DNA of 64,000 nt from Strongyloides papillosus (GCA_005656395.1 SRSI01000050.1:4827193-4891192); one strand, 5' to 3'; counted from the stretch's first letter, positions 10,628-25,529 are shown. Program-made: numbers and translations. Notes: a model not told the origin generated them from the letters alone.

Positions 10628-12348
10628 AATTCATTATAATCTAGTTGATATGAATGCTTTGGTATGAAATTAAAAATCCATTTCATATAAAATTTGGAAT
10701 TTAGCGTGTTCTAAACTATTATAAGCCCTTATATCTTGAATTTAGCTACTAATTACTTTCTTTCTATATTATTAACCATTCATTCTTAAGATTAAGAATA
10801 AAACTGTTAGAAGTAACTTTAATTTTGACTATTTACATATCAATTTTGAGACATTCTCGAAATATGATATACTTTCTTGAGGCCTACAATTATAACTTAT
10901 TATATCAATATATAAATTGAATGAAGCATTACGTTTCAAATGATAACGGCATACAATACAGTAAAAAAAGTCATTTAACGTAACAGGTTACTGATACTAA
11001 TGATTGCGCAAGAAAATCACCATTATAAAATTCTTTTAATACATTTTTTAAAGTACATTCTTCTATTATTATCTCCTCAACAAGATGCTATAAAATTACT
11101 GTCTCATCTTTCATATATACATATTTCTTTGAACTTAAAACCTTAACTTTATTAATAAAATATTTCACTCATTTTATAATCTTCAAATAATTCAAAATTG
11201 TTTATTTTTGTGATAATCTTAAACTTAAACTTTGTATTGAATAAAATAATTAACTGAAAATTATTTAAATACTAGAAAATACAACAGTCTGACATTCTTT
11301 CACCTTAAAACTTTTTTAAAATTAAAATTAATTTAATTATCGAAATATTATCTATTTTAAACATTTGCTATCACTTAATGCTTTTTATGGTAAAAATGAA
11401 ACTTTATTACCCTAATTATAATACAAATAAGTGATCACTAATGACTCTAATAAAATTAATTATCTTCCTGTTTTAGTAATATATTTATTTAATTACATAA
11501 TTATTTCCTCTTATCAAGACTTTTTTCTATAAATATCTCACTAATAAAACCGTAGAGATCACTTTTAAAGTTTAACTTCAAATAAATATAGCAAAAAAAA
11601 ATTTTTTTAATTAACTTTGTGCTTTCATTAGACAAATACACAAATAAAAAATGTTTTTCCCGTATATTTTATTTTCTAAACAGTTGACGTCATAAAGATA
11701 AATTAATAAATAAAAGAAATAACATATTTTATTGTAACTTGTATAAAAATGATTAATTGATAAGAAATATAATGTAACTTAAATGTCAAATTAATAATAC
11801 ATTAATCATTTGATTTGATTAGAAACTTATTATTAATCCTCGTACCATTTCAACTATTTATTTTCATTTATTATTATTTATTTGTTTTTAAAATTTATAT
11901 TTATATAGAATGACTTAAGTAATGTATAAAAAAAACTTTTTGACAACATCTTACTTTTTTATCATCAAAAATGTATTGTTTACATTGGAAATAACAAGGA
12001 AAAAAACTCATATATCTCCTCTTTTGATACAAATACTTAACAAATATTATTACTATTATTTTGACAAAAATACAATATGTTTATCTTAATTACATAGATA
12101 TCTTAATGTGTTTATTCTCCCATTTTTCCTCCTTTCAATATTTTCTCCGATTATTTGTTTCTCTCTCTCTTACACCTTCCCCTTCTTATTTCTTCAACTT
12201 CATCATCACCATCTCTTCTTATCATAATATAAATAAATCAGGTGGTAAAGTTAAAAAGTAAAGTATATAATACCAATTCATTTTGTCAAAAACATCATTT
12301 TTATAATATAATACCAGATACTTATTTTTTTTATTTATAGCTATCATT
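10628..12348. other. Long A+T-rich intergenic region
   Basis: Homology to the cholinesterase repeat fades soon after the stop of copy 3. The rest is A+T-rich with poly-T and poly-A runs and a C+T-rich patch near 12110-12220. The short open frames here have low-complexity translations and no homologue I recognise. Confidence 0.4.
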
Positions 12349-12820
12349 ATGTTTTCTATATTTAAACTTTGTCTTATTCTAATATGGTCACACTTATTAA
12401 CTTTTGTCACCTCTGAAAATACAGGAGTTTGGTGTTATGATTGTAACTCGCTTAATGATAAGGCTTGTCTTAATGAGTACCAAAAGTTTGAAAATGAATG
12501 CCCTGTCCATAATATCAATGAAAGTGTTTCATTGACCCCAACCGGATGTAGGAAAATTATTCAACATATTAATGGTAAGTTTGTTTTTTATCAAATCTTT
12601 TCTACATAACTGTTTTATTGTAGATGATACATCTGTTATTAGAGAGTGTGCCTATTCTGGAAAACTAATGACTAACTATAAGAACATGGGATCACATGGT
12701 ATTAAAAGATACATAACCCAATGCAACGAAAACTTCTGCAATTCCTCGAACAATATAATCATAAGTCATCTCCTTCTGTCATTAGGAATGCTTCTATTAT
12801 TATTACAAATATTTAACTAA
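12349..12820 (+). CDS. Ly6/uPAR (quiver-like) GPI-anchored protein
   Basis: Exons 12349-12574 and 12624-12820 with a 49-bp intron; 140 codons. A signal peptide (about residues 1-22) is followed by a cysteine pattern typical of the Ly6/QVR family: CYDCNS, then C...C...CRKI, IRECAYSG, and the closing CNENFCNSS. The last 18 residues are hydrophobic (LLLSLGMLLLLLQIFN), as expected for a GPI-attachment signal. An acceptor-like tttatttatag lies just 8 bases before the ATG, consistent with spliced-leader trans-splicing. Such proteins modulate ion channels or receptors at the cell surface; which one cannot be told here. Confidence 0.75.
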
Positions 12821-13203
12821 CTTTTGTATATTCTCTCTCACTCTTTTTTTTTACTTAAAACCTAATTGTAAAGATAAAATTTAGTGTTAAACGTTGATAC
12901 AAAAAATAAAAATATTTGATATAACGTTTTTATTCTGATAAAAAATCAAAAAATAATAATACTAATATGTTAGAGTAAAAAAAATAAATAAACATTTAGC
13001 ATCATTTTATAATATAACAATAAATGTAACTTCCACAACAACAACAAAATAATTTATCAGTTAATAAATAATTTATTCACAAAAAGAAATATCACCTTCA
13101 AAATTATGGTTAGCATTAGAAAAATATATACAAATCATTATTGATTATAATACAATCACGAAAAATAAAAAAAAACTCCCGGAATTTTTTTAGTGACATA
13201 CTT
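12821..13203. other. Short convergent intergenic region
   Basis: A+T-rich spacer between the 3' ends of the Ly6-like gene (+) and the TPR gene (-). It has several AATAAA-like strings and no supported gene. Confidence 0.5.
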
Positions 13204-16200
13204 TTATACACTGGGGTCTTCGAGGATGTCTTCAGTTGTCTGAAGAATATCGATATTATCATCGAATTTCGATTTCTTATGACTATCATAGATATCCTCA
13301 CCAAGATCATCATGAAGATCAAGTTCCTGTGAAAGTCCACGCTTTCTACTATTACTATCATCCGGTGGAGTCACAGCTCCGAGATCATCTGCATCATCGT
13401 CATTTGTAAGCTCCTCTGTTCCTTGGCTTTCCTCAACTATTTCATCATCTTTATCAGGTTGGTTTAATAAAGTTTCTATACGACTCTTTAACTCTTTTAC
13501 TTGCTCCTTTAATTCAACAATCTCATGTTCTTTTATCTTCAAATCATTAGAATATTGTTGAGCAAGATTCTCGATTAAACTATTTCTATCTAATTCTAAT
13601 GTTAAATCTTCAACTTTCTCATTCAAGACATCAATCTCCTTCTTTAGATTCTCTATCTCAATATTCTTCTCGTTTATCTGATTTTGGAGTTCCGCAATTG
13701 TAGCATCAGCTTCTGTATCTTTGGTACCACCACCAGTCTCCTTAAGCATCTTCTCTAACCTCTCACTTTTCTCCTTTAATAACTGTGCTTGATCTCTGTA
13801 ATCTCTTGCAAGTTTACGAACACGAATGAATTTATTCTTGTATTCCTCCTCTTCAGCATTATCGGCACTCTTATTTGCCTGTTCCTCAGCAAGTTTCTTA
13901 TTCTCCTCCTGAAGTTTAGCAATAACTGACTTTGCAGTTTCAATTTCTGTGACTAACATCTCACATTTAGATGGTCCATACTTAGCAAGAACTTCAAGAT
14001 TCTTTTCATTCTGTTTCTTCCATGAATCTCTTTCTCTTGTAACGGAAGTCAAATCTTTTGCAAGGTTCTCCTTGTCATTTTCAAGAATAACATTCTTAGA
14101 TTCAAGAGCTAAATTTGCACTGTCTCTTTCTTTCAAAGTCTTCTCGAGTTCAGTACATTTTTGATGTACCTCCTGCAGTTCAACCTTAACTCTTTCCAAT
14201 TCTTCTTTTGTTATATCTAAAACTTTCATCTTCTGTACTAACAGATTTTTATCCTTAAGTTCTTGTAGTTGAACTTCAATTGTATGTCTGAGTTCATTAA
14301 CTTTGGTATCAAGCATTGATGTATTTGTCTTCTCCACGGCTAACAATGAACGAACATTAGTCAATTCACATTCTGCTTGAGCACATCTTTGTAATGTTGC
14401 TTGACAATCATTCTGGAGACATTCAATCATCCTATTCAATCTTGCAATTGTTTCAATATACTTCTCTGAGGAATCATCGTCATCCCCTGAAGATATCATA
14501 CTCATCGACATAGAAGTATTCATTGAACGTGACAATGCACCTCTTTCCTTCATCTCAGTGAAACTACTAATAAGACTTCTTAATTCATTCAACATATGAT
14601 CGTTGTTTTCAACTTTAACTTTCTCTGCAGCTACCATTTCATCAATCTTATTTTGAAGTCTTTCACGTTCTGTATCCATAATATTTTTATAAGATTCGTA
14701 TTCCTCTTTCAATGAATTAAAGACAATGATCTGTTGACTAAGAGCATACTCTGACTTCTTCAATGCACTTTCCTTCTCTTCAACAGTCTTTTCTAATGCC
14801 GCTACTTGTACTTCAAAAGCACCAATAGTTTCATTCAAAGATTCTCTAAGCTGTGTAAGACCATCAACTTCTTCTCTAAGATTATCACAATCGCGTAATG
14901 ATTTCTCCAAAAGGTTATTCAAATTCTGAGAATTACTCTCACTCTCTGAAATCACAGATTTCATTTTAATAGACATGTTACTAAGTTCAATGGACTTCTG
15001 ACTACATTCTGTCTCAAGAGATGCAATCATTGCCCTTGAATCTTCAAGATTCTTTTTAACAACTTCCAATTCTTTCTCAGATAATGTCAATTGCTCTTGG
15101 AGACGTGATATTTCACTGTTTCCTATATCATTAGCTTTCTTCAATTCGGATTCTACATCCTCTGAGAATTCTGATATCTTATTAAGTTGTTCATCTTTAA
15201 CCTTGAGTCTCAACTTATAATTATTCACGAGCTCCTCAAGTTCAGTACATCTTCTCTCAAGATAAGCCTTGGCAGTACCCATCTTCCTGACTTCACCCTT
15301 GTAATCTTCTGTCGTAATAGAACCATCATTGAATTGTCCTAACTGATTTTCAGCTACAAGAATCTTATCTTTAAGACTAATAATCTCAGCCTCCTTCTCT
15401 TTCAATGAATTCTCTATGAACTTAACTTTATCTTCAGCAGCCTTCCTATCACCTTCTAATTTTACAATAGTTGCTTTGAGATCGGCAATATTTCTATTAT
15501 TCTGCTCCATTGTTGTCTTGAATGTTTCATTAATAGAATCTCTCTGTTTAATGAGAGCCTCCAACTGAGCTTGTGAATTAAACATGCTATCTTCAGTCAT
15601 CTTCTTAATAAAGTCTTGAATCTCATCAACAGCTGACTCAACTTTATTCGCACGTGTAGAGAATCCTCTTAATGTTTCATTTTCTGTTTGGAGACGTGCC
15701 TCACTACTAGCTAATATTCTATTTTGATCTTCAAGGGATCTTTTATCAACCTTTAGATGTGAAATCTCCTCTTGGTATTCAATAAGCTTCTTGTTGAGAC
15801 TACCAATCTCTTCAATCTTCTTCTCATTCTCCTTTATGAGGTTATTCATTTTGTTAGTAGTACGGTCACTGATACGTTCCATCGCTTCGCACTTTTGGGC
15901 TGTAGTTCTGTTAAGTTGTCGCAAATATTGGACATCTGACTCTAACTTTCCAACTGTACCACGTAATTCGATTATTAGCTTGGACTGTTCATCAATTCGA
16001 TTCTTGTAGATTCTTAACAAAAAAATAGTTACTAAAACAAAATAGAAACTTACTTGTCACTTTCATTCTTCTGTTCATTGAATGAGGCAGTAAGATCTTC
16101 AAGATGTGCGATTTTGGCTTGAAGTCTAGTTTTCTCATTCTTAAGTTCATCAAGAGAAATTCTCAAATTCTGAGCATCGGCAGAGAGGCCCATCTTATTG

Positions 16201-17991
16201 TAGGTCTCAATAGTCTCTGCGAAATGATCCCTCTGTTCTTGAACTTTCCTTAACATCTCAGTCTGAACTTTCATTTGTTCCTGGACAATCTTTAAATCTT
16301 CTTCAGCTTTAACAAGTTGCGCACTCAATTTCTCAGCTTCGGCTTCTCTAGCTTTCTTAATATCTTCCTCTTTGTTTGCTTCAAGCAACAACAACCTAGA
16401 ACGCAACTCAGAGTTGACTTTCTGTAGTGAATCAATATCCGAGAATAAACCTTCACTATCTTCAGCTTTCGATGCATCGAATCCTTTTCTCTCACTCTCA
16501 ACCATATACAATAATCTCTTAACCTGCTTACTTAATTCTTGACTATCAACTTGGTATCTCATAAGTTGAGTCTTGGTATAATTTAACTCTCTTTGAAGTT
16601 TGTCCTTTGTCTCAACAGCCTCCTCAAGCATCTCCTGAACATTTCCTATTTGAGCTCTCAAAGACTTGTTGTCAAGAAGGGTTTCTTTATAATCTATTAA
16701 TTGACTCTCCAAGACCCTAACATTTTCACCCATACTTTCAGCAAATTCACTCATCTTATCTTCCATAAATGCAAGTTTATCCTTCAAATTATCTCTCTCA
16801 GCAGCCACATGAGAATGCATCAAAATAAATGAAGATAAAGTCTTTGATTGCTTCAATGAACCTGTAGTGTCTCCATTAATTTCAGGTAAATTCTGACTAT
16901 ACCAATTACCACTACCCGTACCAGAAGAAGACAATCTCACTATTTCTTTCTTCAAATCAGAAATCATCTCATCTTTGCATCTAATATCCTCTAAATATTC
17001 ACCCTTAACTCTATCTAATTCTTTAGTAGCATTGATCAAACTAGTTTTTGATTCATTGAGTTCATCTTCTAATCCTTGAGCTTGAGCAGCCAACTCATCA
17101 CTCTTCCTTTGTTCATCCTCTAAAGCTTCTTTCAAGGCGTCTGTAATCTTCTCCTTGCTAGCAATTATAGAATCATGAGAAGTTGCCAATTTAAGGCGTT
17201 CATTATGGTTCTCCTGGCACTCCTTCATCAAAGAGTCAATGTTCTCATCTTTCTCCTTCAACTGAATCTTTAACTCTTTAATCTCCTGTTGAAGGTTCTC
17301 CTCCCTCTCATTAACTGAAGCTTGAACTTCTTGAAGCTGTAACTCAAGTTTACTAATCGTAATAGACTTAGACCCAAGAGCTTCATCGCGATCTCTGATC
17401 TCTTTCAAATACCAATTCTTTGAGTTTTCATACAACATCTTCTGGTCATTCCAAGATTCCCTCTCAAGTCTATTTCTCCTAGCCTCATCAGCATTCTTCT
17501 CTAAATTATTCCTAAGTTTCTCATTAACTTCTTTTAGTTCATTAATATCTTTAGTCAAACTCTCTATCTTCTCCTGAAACTTCTCTTTTGCCTCCGTAAC
17601 ATTGATAACCTGACATTCAAAAACCTCAATCTTACCACGAAGAATAGAATTATCATTCTCTATTTGATGAACTTTCAATGACAAATCATCTCTTTCCCCC
17701 TCCAAATTCCTTAAAAATTTTATCCTCTCCAGAGCATCATTTTCAAGCTCCTCATTCGCTTTCTTTAACTTTAAATTTTCACCTTTTAATATATCATAAT
17801 CCTTCTCTATACGCGCACATTGCTGCTCAAAAGCTAATAACTGGTGCTCTGTAAAAAATATTAAATTAATATTTCCTTTGTACTTTTTTCCCGCATTGTA
17901 AATATGAAAAAAATGTATTAACAAACTTACGTAAATCAGCTATTTCTTTTTCCTTATCAGTTTCCATCGACATTGGCGCTTCGGAATCCAT
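13204..17991 (-). CDS. npp-21: TPR/Mlp-type nuclear-basket nucleoporin
   Basis: Three exons on the minus strand: 17991-17931, 17848-16054 and 16012-13204 (introns of 82 and 41 bp); 1554 codons. Splice phases join cleanly. Nearly the whole protein (about residues 20-1440) is heptad-rich coiled coil with many Leu, Glu and Lys. The segment VRKLARDYRDQAQ about 300 residues from the C-terminus matches the Arg-Lys...Arg-x-Tyr-Lys/Arg element of metazoan TPR. The C-terminal 100 residues are acidic and unstructured, with Lys/Arg clusters (SRKRG, HKKSKF) that could act as nuclear localisation signals. TPR forms the nuclear-pore basket and takes part in mRNA export and checkpoint control. At 1554 residues it is shorter than vertebrate TPR. 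The symbol follows the C. elegans orthologue. Confidence 0.75.
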
Positions 17992-18434
17992 TTAGAAAGA
18001 TGTTATCAACAATACCTCCTTTCTTGAAATATTAGTATTTACAAACTAAATTATAAATAAAATAATATCTGTTGGAACGATAAAAATGTAAAAAAATGCA
18101 CGCTTTATATTTCCAAACAGCTCTCCTGGAAAGAATTTGCTTTTGAAAAGAATGTAGTGAAGAGGCAATATATTGGAGAGGTGTATATCAAAGTACGTGA
18201 AATGGATCATTAGGATGAGGTGTTTTTGTTGTGGCTCCAGCAACGGTAAATAAATTATTTTGTACTTACAATTTCATTGATTACATGTACTTCCATTTCA
18301 TTTATTTTTATTACATTCTGACTTCTAATTTATATACTTTTACTCTATTGATTTTTGCTCTCTCCTAATCACTTTTTATCACTATGGGATATGATAAAAA
18401 ATTATAATTATGTTATTTTTTATAGATCCTAACA
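17992..18434. promoter_or_regulatory. Divergent promoter region between TPR and OSCP genes
   Basis: The two start codons are 443 bases apart and point away from each other, so this stretch must hold both promoters. A possible donor (acg|gtaaat near 18244) and an acceptor (tttttatag near 18425, 9 bases before the OSCP ATG) could bound a 5'-UTR intron, or the acceptor may be a spliced-leader site. No recognisable factor site is claimed. Confidence 0.5.
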
Positions 18435-19096
18435 ATGGCTGCCATCTTCAAAAGATCCCTTTCTCTTTCTGCTGTTGCTAACAATATGGTAAAGACCCCA
18501 GTCCAAGTATATGGTGTCGAGGGACGTTATGCTTCTGCTTTGTACTCCGCTGCCGTCAAAACAAAAACATTAGAAGTTGTTGAGAAGGATCTCCAGAAAA
18601 TTAAGGGAATCTATGATACTGATCCAAAATTTAAGGTATAATTTTAATTAATTCCTATTGAAATAACAATAATTTTCAGGAATTTGCCATCAACCCAACC
18701 ATCAAGAACGACAAAAAAAGAGATGCCATCCAAAGAGTTGGAAAATCCATCGGAGCATCAAAAGAATCAACAAATTTCCTTGCTCTCCTCGCCGAGAATG
18801 GACGTCTCAACATCCTCGAAGCTGTCTGCAACTCCTTCGAATCAATAATGCGTGCCCACAAAGGAGAACTCTTTGTCGAGGTTACCTCAGCAACAGAACT
18901 CTCCAAATCCCACAAATCAGCCCTTAATGATGCTCTTGCCAAATTCAACAAAGGAGGAAAGAAATTGACAATTAATTATCATGTTAAACCAGAGATTATC
19001 GGTGGGGTTATTGTTAACTTAGGTGATAAGTATGTTGATATGTCAATGGCAACCAAGATTAAGAAGTACCATGATGCTCTCAGTCAAGCTCTTTAA
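18435..19096 (+). CDS. atp-3: Mitochondrial ATP synthase subunit O (OSCP)
   Basis: Exons 18435-18635 and 18680-19096 with a 44-bp intron; 205 codons, close to the family length of about 205-215. The N-terminus (MAAIFKRSLSLSAVANN) is a mitochondrial targeting peptide. VYGVEGRYASALYSAA is the conserved start of the mature OSCP helical domain, and the C-terminus holds the signature IIGGVIVNLGDKYVDMS. OSCP joins the F1 catalytic head to the peripheral stalk of ATP synthase in the inner membrane. Codon use is richer in C-ending codons than in neighbouring genes, as expected for high expression. Confidence 0.96.
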
Positions 19097-21171
19097 GATG
19101 ATAATATAGAAAATTATAATTTAGGTTTTCAGGAGGATGTTGGTACTTTTTTTACGTAGTTTTGTAATTTTTATAGTTATCATTGAGTAACATAAATAAG
19201 TATGATATTACATGTTCAGGAATGATAAACATAAATACTTGTTGTTCTATGTTATTCTCATGAAAGTTTATATAATTTTACGATAGATGTTCTTTTAAAG
19301 TATAACTAATTTTCTCATACAAAAAGGGAATTGTTTATTTAACTCACTTTGTAAACAAGAGATGTTATCACAATATTTGTTTATAAATAGCAATTGTAAT
19401 TATTCTGTATATTTTAATGATACTATCTTCAGTGTGAAAAAGAAAGTTGCTTTACGATCAGAGGATTTCTATTTTCGTTTTGTATAAACAAAGTGCTGTC
19501 TTGATTTTTTGTCATCTGCTTAGTGGTAGAGAAGTTTTAATGGTAAGGGTGAAAATATTTAATTACTCTTACTTTCTAAGACATTTTCTTTCAATTTATA
19601 TAAAAAAAATTATCATTCATCGACATCATTCTCGAGAGTTAACTTACAATACAAGTTCATAGACTATTATTATATAATTGTCTCCTATAGAAAACAATTG
19701 TACATATACAATATAGGTAGCGGCACCATTCCACAAAGAGTGGTGTGGAACAAGTAATACAATTTGTGTGTGTATACAAGCGTCAACTTGGATGACTTTT
19801 ATATATAGTGCAACTTTTATCAGTTAATTTAATGTATAGCTATTAAAAATTACTATTTTTTCATTATTTATTATATTTATATATTGTCTTATATGGCTAA
19901 TTTTTGTATTTTAATTCATAAATCTTATCATTGATTATCGATTTAACCTTTTCTATACACATATTTTTTTGTTTGACTTTTTTTGTACTACTTCTTCAAA
20001 ATTTATAACTCCTATTGGGCTTTTTAGACAAAAACATTTGACACCTATTTTATATTCTTCACTTACTCTCAATTTTTATCATTATAAAATATAATTATCG
20101 TATGTATACACTGATGTTAATTTATATTCACATACAAATCTCATTTTCAACTGATAAGAGAACATTAAAATATTGAAAAATTTAAACTGATCCAAAGAAT
20201 TCTTTTTCTATAATCAGTATAGATTTATATATAGGTACTTTGTCTCTCTATATAACAAATGATAAACATATATTCAACTAAATACACATTGTTATCAAAA
20301 TTCTTCAACCTCTTTCTCTCCTTTACTGATAGATATTTATATATATGTATTATTTTATTTATATGACCAATTGACAGATGTGGTTATGCCTTATGAATTA
20401 AAACTCTCAGCCACCATTGATAGTATCATTCTCTTTTTTTGTTCTAAATTACATTGAAAATGTTAAATAAACTTTTATCAAAAATAAACATTATATAAAA
20501 ATGTGATCCATACATCGAAAATATGAATGTTTATGTAAAAAATTATTATATGTATATTACTGTTTTATAAAAATTATATCACTTCTACGCATATTTGTAG
20601 TTAATTGTATGTTTTACCTGAAAATACAATTTTTACCTTACTATTAGAGTGTGAAAAAATATTAAAATTTAACTAAAGTTGTATTTTTAATCTTTCCTTG
20701 CAATCTTTAATATTTTTGTGTGATAATTAAGAAAAAAAATTTTAACTATTTAAAAATCAGGCCATTAGGTTGTATTAAAAAATACTTTTATATCTTTATA
20801 TATATACTATGATATATATGTTATATATCTTCTTATAGCAAATTTAACTAATGAGAGTAAATTTTGAATGGTACCACTTTTTAGTAATACAAAATAATTT
20901 AACTATTATAACAATTATTATAAATCTTTAAGTAGTTACATTATACATTATGATATATGTATTTTTTATTTCTTTTTTATCATCTTTCGCGTGTGAATCA
21001 ATTTAATTTAAATAATTTTTATCATTTCCTATAAATTTATTCTTTTATAAAATTAAACATTTCTAAGTTGCAATCTTATGACTATAATATTTTTTAGGAG
21101 CAGAAATATCTTTAGTGTCTAAGAAAATTTGTATTTTATAGTCAAATATATAGGTAACTGTAAAATCTAAA
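19097..21171. other. Long A+T-rich intergenic region
   Basis: I see no supported gene. A short inverted repeat ttccaca...tgtggaa lies at about 19727-19748. The rest is A+T-rich with TATA-rich tracts (for example 20800-20840). Confidence 0.4.
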
Positions 21172-22197
<1,026 letters not shown>

Positions 22198-24024
22198 ATA
22201 AAAGTTTATTTATTAAAAAATTGTGCAGTTATCAGCTTCTATTTTTTAAAAACAAGAGAAATTGTAATAATATATATATGATATATTTTGATCAATCCAC
22301 AACGTGCCTCCTACATGTTTTATATATATAATATTAAAAAAATTACTATGAAATTTTGGATTCTAAAAAAAATTGAGTATAAAATATTAAATAATTTCAC
22401 ATTCTACTCAACTTCTATTTTTTTATCAACTTTCTAGGAGTTTTTTCTATATCATCCCTCATCAACACTTTATTTATTGTTGTATGTTACTTCTTTTTTA
22501 TCACTCTATCAAATCTTTGAAAACTATTATTATTATTAAACAAAGACGGATAAGTTATTATTTTTTCTATGTTTATATACATAATCTTTCTGATGTTGTA
22601 TAATTCATTAATATATATATGTTAATGTATTATTATTTCTTTTTATTATAATTTTATAAAATACAAAATATATATACATAAATTCTAATAAATAATTTTG
22701 ACATGAAATTTATATTTGTAATATTATCAATATAATGTTGCGATGTTGCAATTTTGTGTTGGAAAATTTTGGTAATCATTGGTGATTCACTAGATATGTA
22801 TTAACCATATGTTGATTGAAATATTTTCCTAAAATCATAAACAGTTACTCCATCTGGATGTTTAAATAAACTGTTTTTTAAAAATTATATTGAAATATAA
22901 ATATTTTAAAAATATATTTAGAAATAGAATGGTATAAAAATTTAAAGAATGTGCAGAACAATAAGGTAGTTTAGAATAAAATAATTTTTATACTTATTAT
23001 TGTCATACAAAAGACTATAAACTACAATTTAAATTGTTTTCTTATAAATTTATACCATAAATCATTTATATTACAATTTGTATGAATGATAAAAACACAT
23101 TTATTAGTGTTTTAAATAAAGGCAAATTTAAACACTCTATATTTTTAAAATTATGAATTAAACTGTCTATTTGAATAAAGGAGTACAATGTAAAGTCTTA
23201 ATGGTATTCATTGGCAAATATAATTTTAAATAATTCGTATAGAAAAAAAAGATTGTGATTAGATCATTATACTCATTGGTAATCCTTTTACAATAACGAT
23301 TGAATAAAGAAAATAAAGTTACATGGGTCTCTCTCTTTTTTATATTTATTTTTTTTATTTGACATAAAATGCTTGTGTATGCTGGAAATGTACTTTGCTA
23401 ATGCCTAATCAGATATCTCTTTTACAGTGTATAAAGTATGTATTTTTTACTTTAAGTGTCAAAAAAGACACTACTTTCTGATTTTGTTATTTTAAAAGGT
23501 TCTTACGATTAGACCACATTTAATATATTCTTCATTAGATAGAAAAATGATTTATAGATGTAATCTACAATTTTTTTATTACAAATAGTAGTTATAACAT
23601 TATTTCAAAAAGAAAGAACTTTAATATGCAAATGATTCTTTAAAAAGTAATCCTAATAGTTTCCACTAATTGTTACAAATATTTAATAATGTATATTTTT
23701 TATATGTAGTAAGGGTGAGATATTCCTCTTGTTGACTCTGAATATATTATTGTCTTTGAACTTATTTTATTTAATTGTAGTATGATTTTTGTTTCATGAA
23801 GTTGATTTTATTTTTATTGGACTAAACTTTAATGGAAATAGAAGTATATTTTGCTCAATTTATGTCTAAATTATCTTTTATAATTGTTTTACAAACATCT
23901 TACTTTTTCTATAGATCTCATATTAGTTTCTTTTACTCTATCATATTCATAACATCTTTCAATCATATAATGTACCAATAATCTTTTCATTATAGATAAA
24001 TTATATACATTCAGATATTAAAGG
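22198..24024. other. Long A+T-rich intergenic region
   Basis: No coding frame of any length and no RNA gene that I can support. A G+C content rise is seen only briefly near 22790-22860, without a frame. Confidence 0.4.
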
Positions 24025-24928
24025 ATGAGTAACAATTTTTTCTACCAAACTTTTGAAAGGATCTTTAATAATCGTGTAACAAGGCTCTCATCAAAAGATT
24101 GTATCTCAACAAATGGGACTCCTAAATTTTATGAATCATGTTTTAATAATATTATATATCAGGTAAATAATTTTGCTCTCAGAAAAGTTGTTATTGAAAA
24201 AGATTCTAATGTTATTAATGGTATTACGCAATTTGTTCAAAGCCTTCGTTCAGAAACCATTTTTGACCCTCGTACAAGCTTTGATGTACATATCCCTGAT
24301 TTTCCTACCCGTCAAAAATTAAGTTATAAAGAACTTCTCCAACTACGTGATATACCTATGTATTATACAATCAGTGAGGAAAGAATACTACTTCAATTAA
24401 GTACAAGAGACTTCAAAACATGGTTCAAGAATGAGATTATAACAATTTTAGATTTACTTGAACTTTACTCACCAGGTAAAACAAACTCTCAAGTATTTAC
24501 ATTATTTATACTTTATAGACATTTACTTTTGTACAATACCAAAAAATATTATTGATATAGCAAGGTGCCCTTTAATAAGCAGTTATTCGAATAAAATAAT
24601 TCTCGAGAATGAGGTATATTCCTATTACAGACGTGTTATTTGTTTGTACTCTCTCATAACAACAGATGTCATGAAGTTTACCCAAAAAAGAGAACAATTG
24701 TTTAAAGAGTTGAATTTTTTAAAAAAATTATTGGAATCTCTCGTTGTTACAATGGATATTATGGGCCTTCGCTTTACGTATTTTGCAACAAATTTTACAA
24801 ATCACTACCCAAGAACTTCTTTTGGATCTGGACCATCAAGGAGATTGAGAGATATTGTTAGGATTCCAGAATATAAGTTTGCACATTTAGGAGATTTAGT
24901 TGTTAATGGTTTAATTAATTTATTATAA
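24025..24928 (+). CDS. Orphan 'family A' protein, left copy
   Basis: Exons 24025-24475 and 24519-24928 with a 43-bp intron; 286 codons. I recognise no known domain, signal peptide or membrane segment. Its paralogue at 43575-44478 (minus strand) has exactly the same exon lengths (451 and 410), the same 43-bp intron length and the same protein length. Motifs shared by the two are GTPKFYES, PMYYTI.EE, FKTWFKNEI/FKIWFKNEI, RYPRTSFGS-like YPRTSFGS and the C-terminal V.N.LINLL. This copy opens the left side of the F-box cluster and points inward. The function is unknown; it is probably nematode-specific. Confidence 0.8.
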
Positions 24929-25529
24929 TTAAGTATTTGAAGTATTTTTTACTTTGTTATTGTAAAAAAATTACTGATATATATAAATAAAACGTTGATA
25001 ATACTTCCTTGTTGTAGAAATTGATATTCATTACCTTTAGCAATGGTAATTAATGATATTTGTGAAAACGAAAGACTTTAAATCACAAGTTTATATGCAT
25101 ATTCTTAAAGTAATCGTAATTCCAAATACTCCAGAGATTAATCTCCCCAGGATTTCAAGAACAAGGTCCTAAATGGAAAGCACGTTCTTGGAATAAAGTA
25201 ATGTAGGGGTAGGAATGTCTTTTAAGATCATGGGTGACGTCAAATTGTTTCAGAAGGATCGTGATTTGAGTAAAGAAGGCGCTATGCTCTTTATCAAAAT
25301 TTGAATACCGTCATATACACGTTTCCCATAGTACTATAGAGCATTTAGTCATTTGGTCATATAAAATTTTTGTAACAAAAGAAATTTTATGTCTTTTTAC
25401 CGATAAAGATCAAAGTGCAATTCTTAATTTTGTTATCTCAAAGCGAAACAGCCATATAAAAGGGACATAAAAATGGCGTAAGCTCTACTTCTCCCACTTT
25501 TTTATTTTATTTTAGAACCACAATCAACA
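24929..25529. other. Spacer between family A gene and first F-box gene
   Basis: Non-coding. The part from about 25120 to 25340 is less A+T-rich than usual spacers and might be the remnant of another gene, but I could not align it convincingly to the NADAR-like gene that fills this place on the right arm. An acceptor (ttattttag) lies 13 bases before the next ATG. Confidence 0.4.

Larger units (their letters stand above)
3154..10660 (+). repeat. Tandem triplication of a cholinesterase-like gene with its flanks
   Basis: Three direct repeats, each holding a 5' flank, a 34-codon first exon, a 36-40 bp intron and a large second exon. The flanks share recognisable blocks: a caatgaattcat...atggttga string occurs at 3154, 5669 and 8398, followed by ttgattcttga...ctcgttc near 3236 and 8480 (more diverged near 5752). 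From these anchors the repeat period is 2515 and 2729 bases. Homology of the intergenic DNA as well as the genes shows that the whole unit, including the likely promoter, was copied. No fourth unit follows 10660. Confidence 0.85.

Noticed and set aside
18046..18243. Minus-strand open frame between the TPR and OSCP genes
   Set aside because: No homology, and it occupies the shared promoter region; part of it may be the 5' untranslated exon of the OSCP gene instead.
19725..19750. Inverted repeat ttccaca...tgtggaa as a possible RNA hairpin
   Set aside because: Only seven paired bases with an eight-base loop; too short to separate from chance and unlike any small RNA precursor I know.
25020..25500. 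NADAR-like remnant on the left arm, expected from the mirror-image layout
   Set aside because: I looked for the strings that mark the right-arm fragments and found no convincing run of matches; short similarities such as caggatttcaaga are not enough.
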